From an uncultured Aquimarina sp. (GTDB taxonomy: Bacteria; Bacteroidota; Bacteroidia; Flavobacteriales; Flavobacteriaceae): a stretch of 64,000 bases of DNA. How positions within the stretch are numbered: the first letter of the stretch is position 1; each line of letters begins with the position of its first letter. The notes under the pieces are model-generated. The model was given only the letters and a program-made list of their open reading frames with translations, did not search any database and was not told the origin of the DNA. The DNA lies in contig NZ_CANLYD010000008.1 in NCBI RefSeq assembly GCF_947495315.1, forward strand, positions 124,001 through 188,000, written 5' to 3'. Below, piece after piece: positions 63,892 through 64,000 of this stretch. The position numbers and the translations under genes were made by a program.

Positions 63892-64000
63892 CAAATATGA
63901 AATCTATTTTTTAAGTATGCAAATTATTTTTTAATTTATTTCACTGATTATCAGTTGGTTATATTTGAGTTTAGACAAAGGAATTCCTGTCCGTTTCATA
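63892..64000 (-). promoter_or_regulatory. Promoter block of the rtcB operon, homologous to 42170-42280
   Basis: Minus strand: TTTG (63920-63923) and CATATTTG (63892-63899). Upstream it holds the palindrome ACTGAT-T-ATCAGT and CCTGTCCGTTT, shared with the block near the tRNA array. Confidence 0.65.

Overview
The window is AT-rich DNA from a marine-type member of the Bacteroidota, most likely the family Flavobacteriaceae (Aquimarina-like is my guess). The evidence is several secreted proteins with type IX secretion sorting tails, TTTG-N19-TAnnTTTG promoters, a GSCFA protein, and a full-length aromatic amino acid hydroxylase. 

Layout. 1-13.2 kb: a truncated M23 peptidase, alaS, a GSCFA protein, two large secreted peptidases (M14 and trypsin-like), phenylalanine hydroxylase and a META lipoprotein. 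13.3-34.0 kb: an apparently complete phenylacetyl-CoA degradation cluster (TetR regulator, paaE-A-B-C-D, a VOC protein, paaG-H-I-J-Z-F-Y), then a 2-oxoacid dehydrogenase E2, a branched-chain aminotransferase and a fused E1. Two ACTAAC-N4-GTTAGT type operators, one before paaE and one before E2, suggest one regulon. No paaK ligase is present, so the dehydrogenase may feed phenylpyruvate directly into phenylacetyl-CoA (inference). Four genes for four-helix-bundle (23S rRNA intervening-sequence type) proteins are wedged between the paa genes, each inside its own self-complementary flanks. 34.1-35.15 kb: three tandem copies of a promoter-hairpin-terminator unit that looks like a small RNA gene. 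35.2-36.3 kb: a slipin.

36.9-41.76 kb: a minus-strand tRNA array. About a dozen tRNAs look intact; the others are interrupted or decayed. Six carry a 36-50 bp insertion of one sequence family in the anticodon loop or T loop, flanked by TTT/AAA repeats and present in both orientations. I regard this as the most unusual feature of the window. A bile-acid:sodium symporter gene and small minus-strand ORFs lie inside the array.

42.7-58.3 kb: a probable envelope or stress cluster: a membrane protein, two coiled-coil proteins, an ABC importer whose substrate-binding protein is fused to an OmpA domain, an AlbA/Schlafen-type protein that looks inserted, an AAA+ ATPase with a TerB-like region, a superfamily 1 helicase and a 2OG-Fe dioxygenase, followed by a convergent methyltransferase operon. 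58.5-59.8 kb: a secreted SGNH-like protein. 60.0-63.35 kb: an RNA-repair operon, rtcB - prfH - TPR protein - DEDDh exonuclease, whose promoter block is homologous to one upstream of the tRNA array. Palindromic REP-like repeats are scattered throughout and occur inside coding sequences (paaD, E2) and tRNAs.

All calls come from reading the sequence. No database search or folding program was run.
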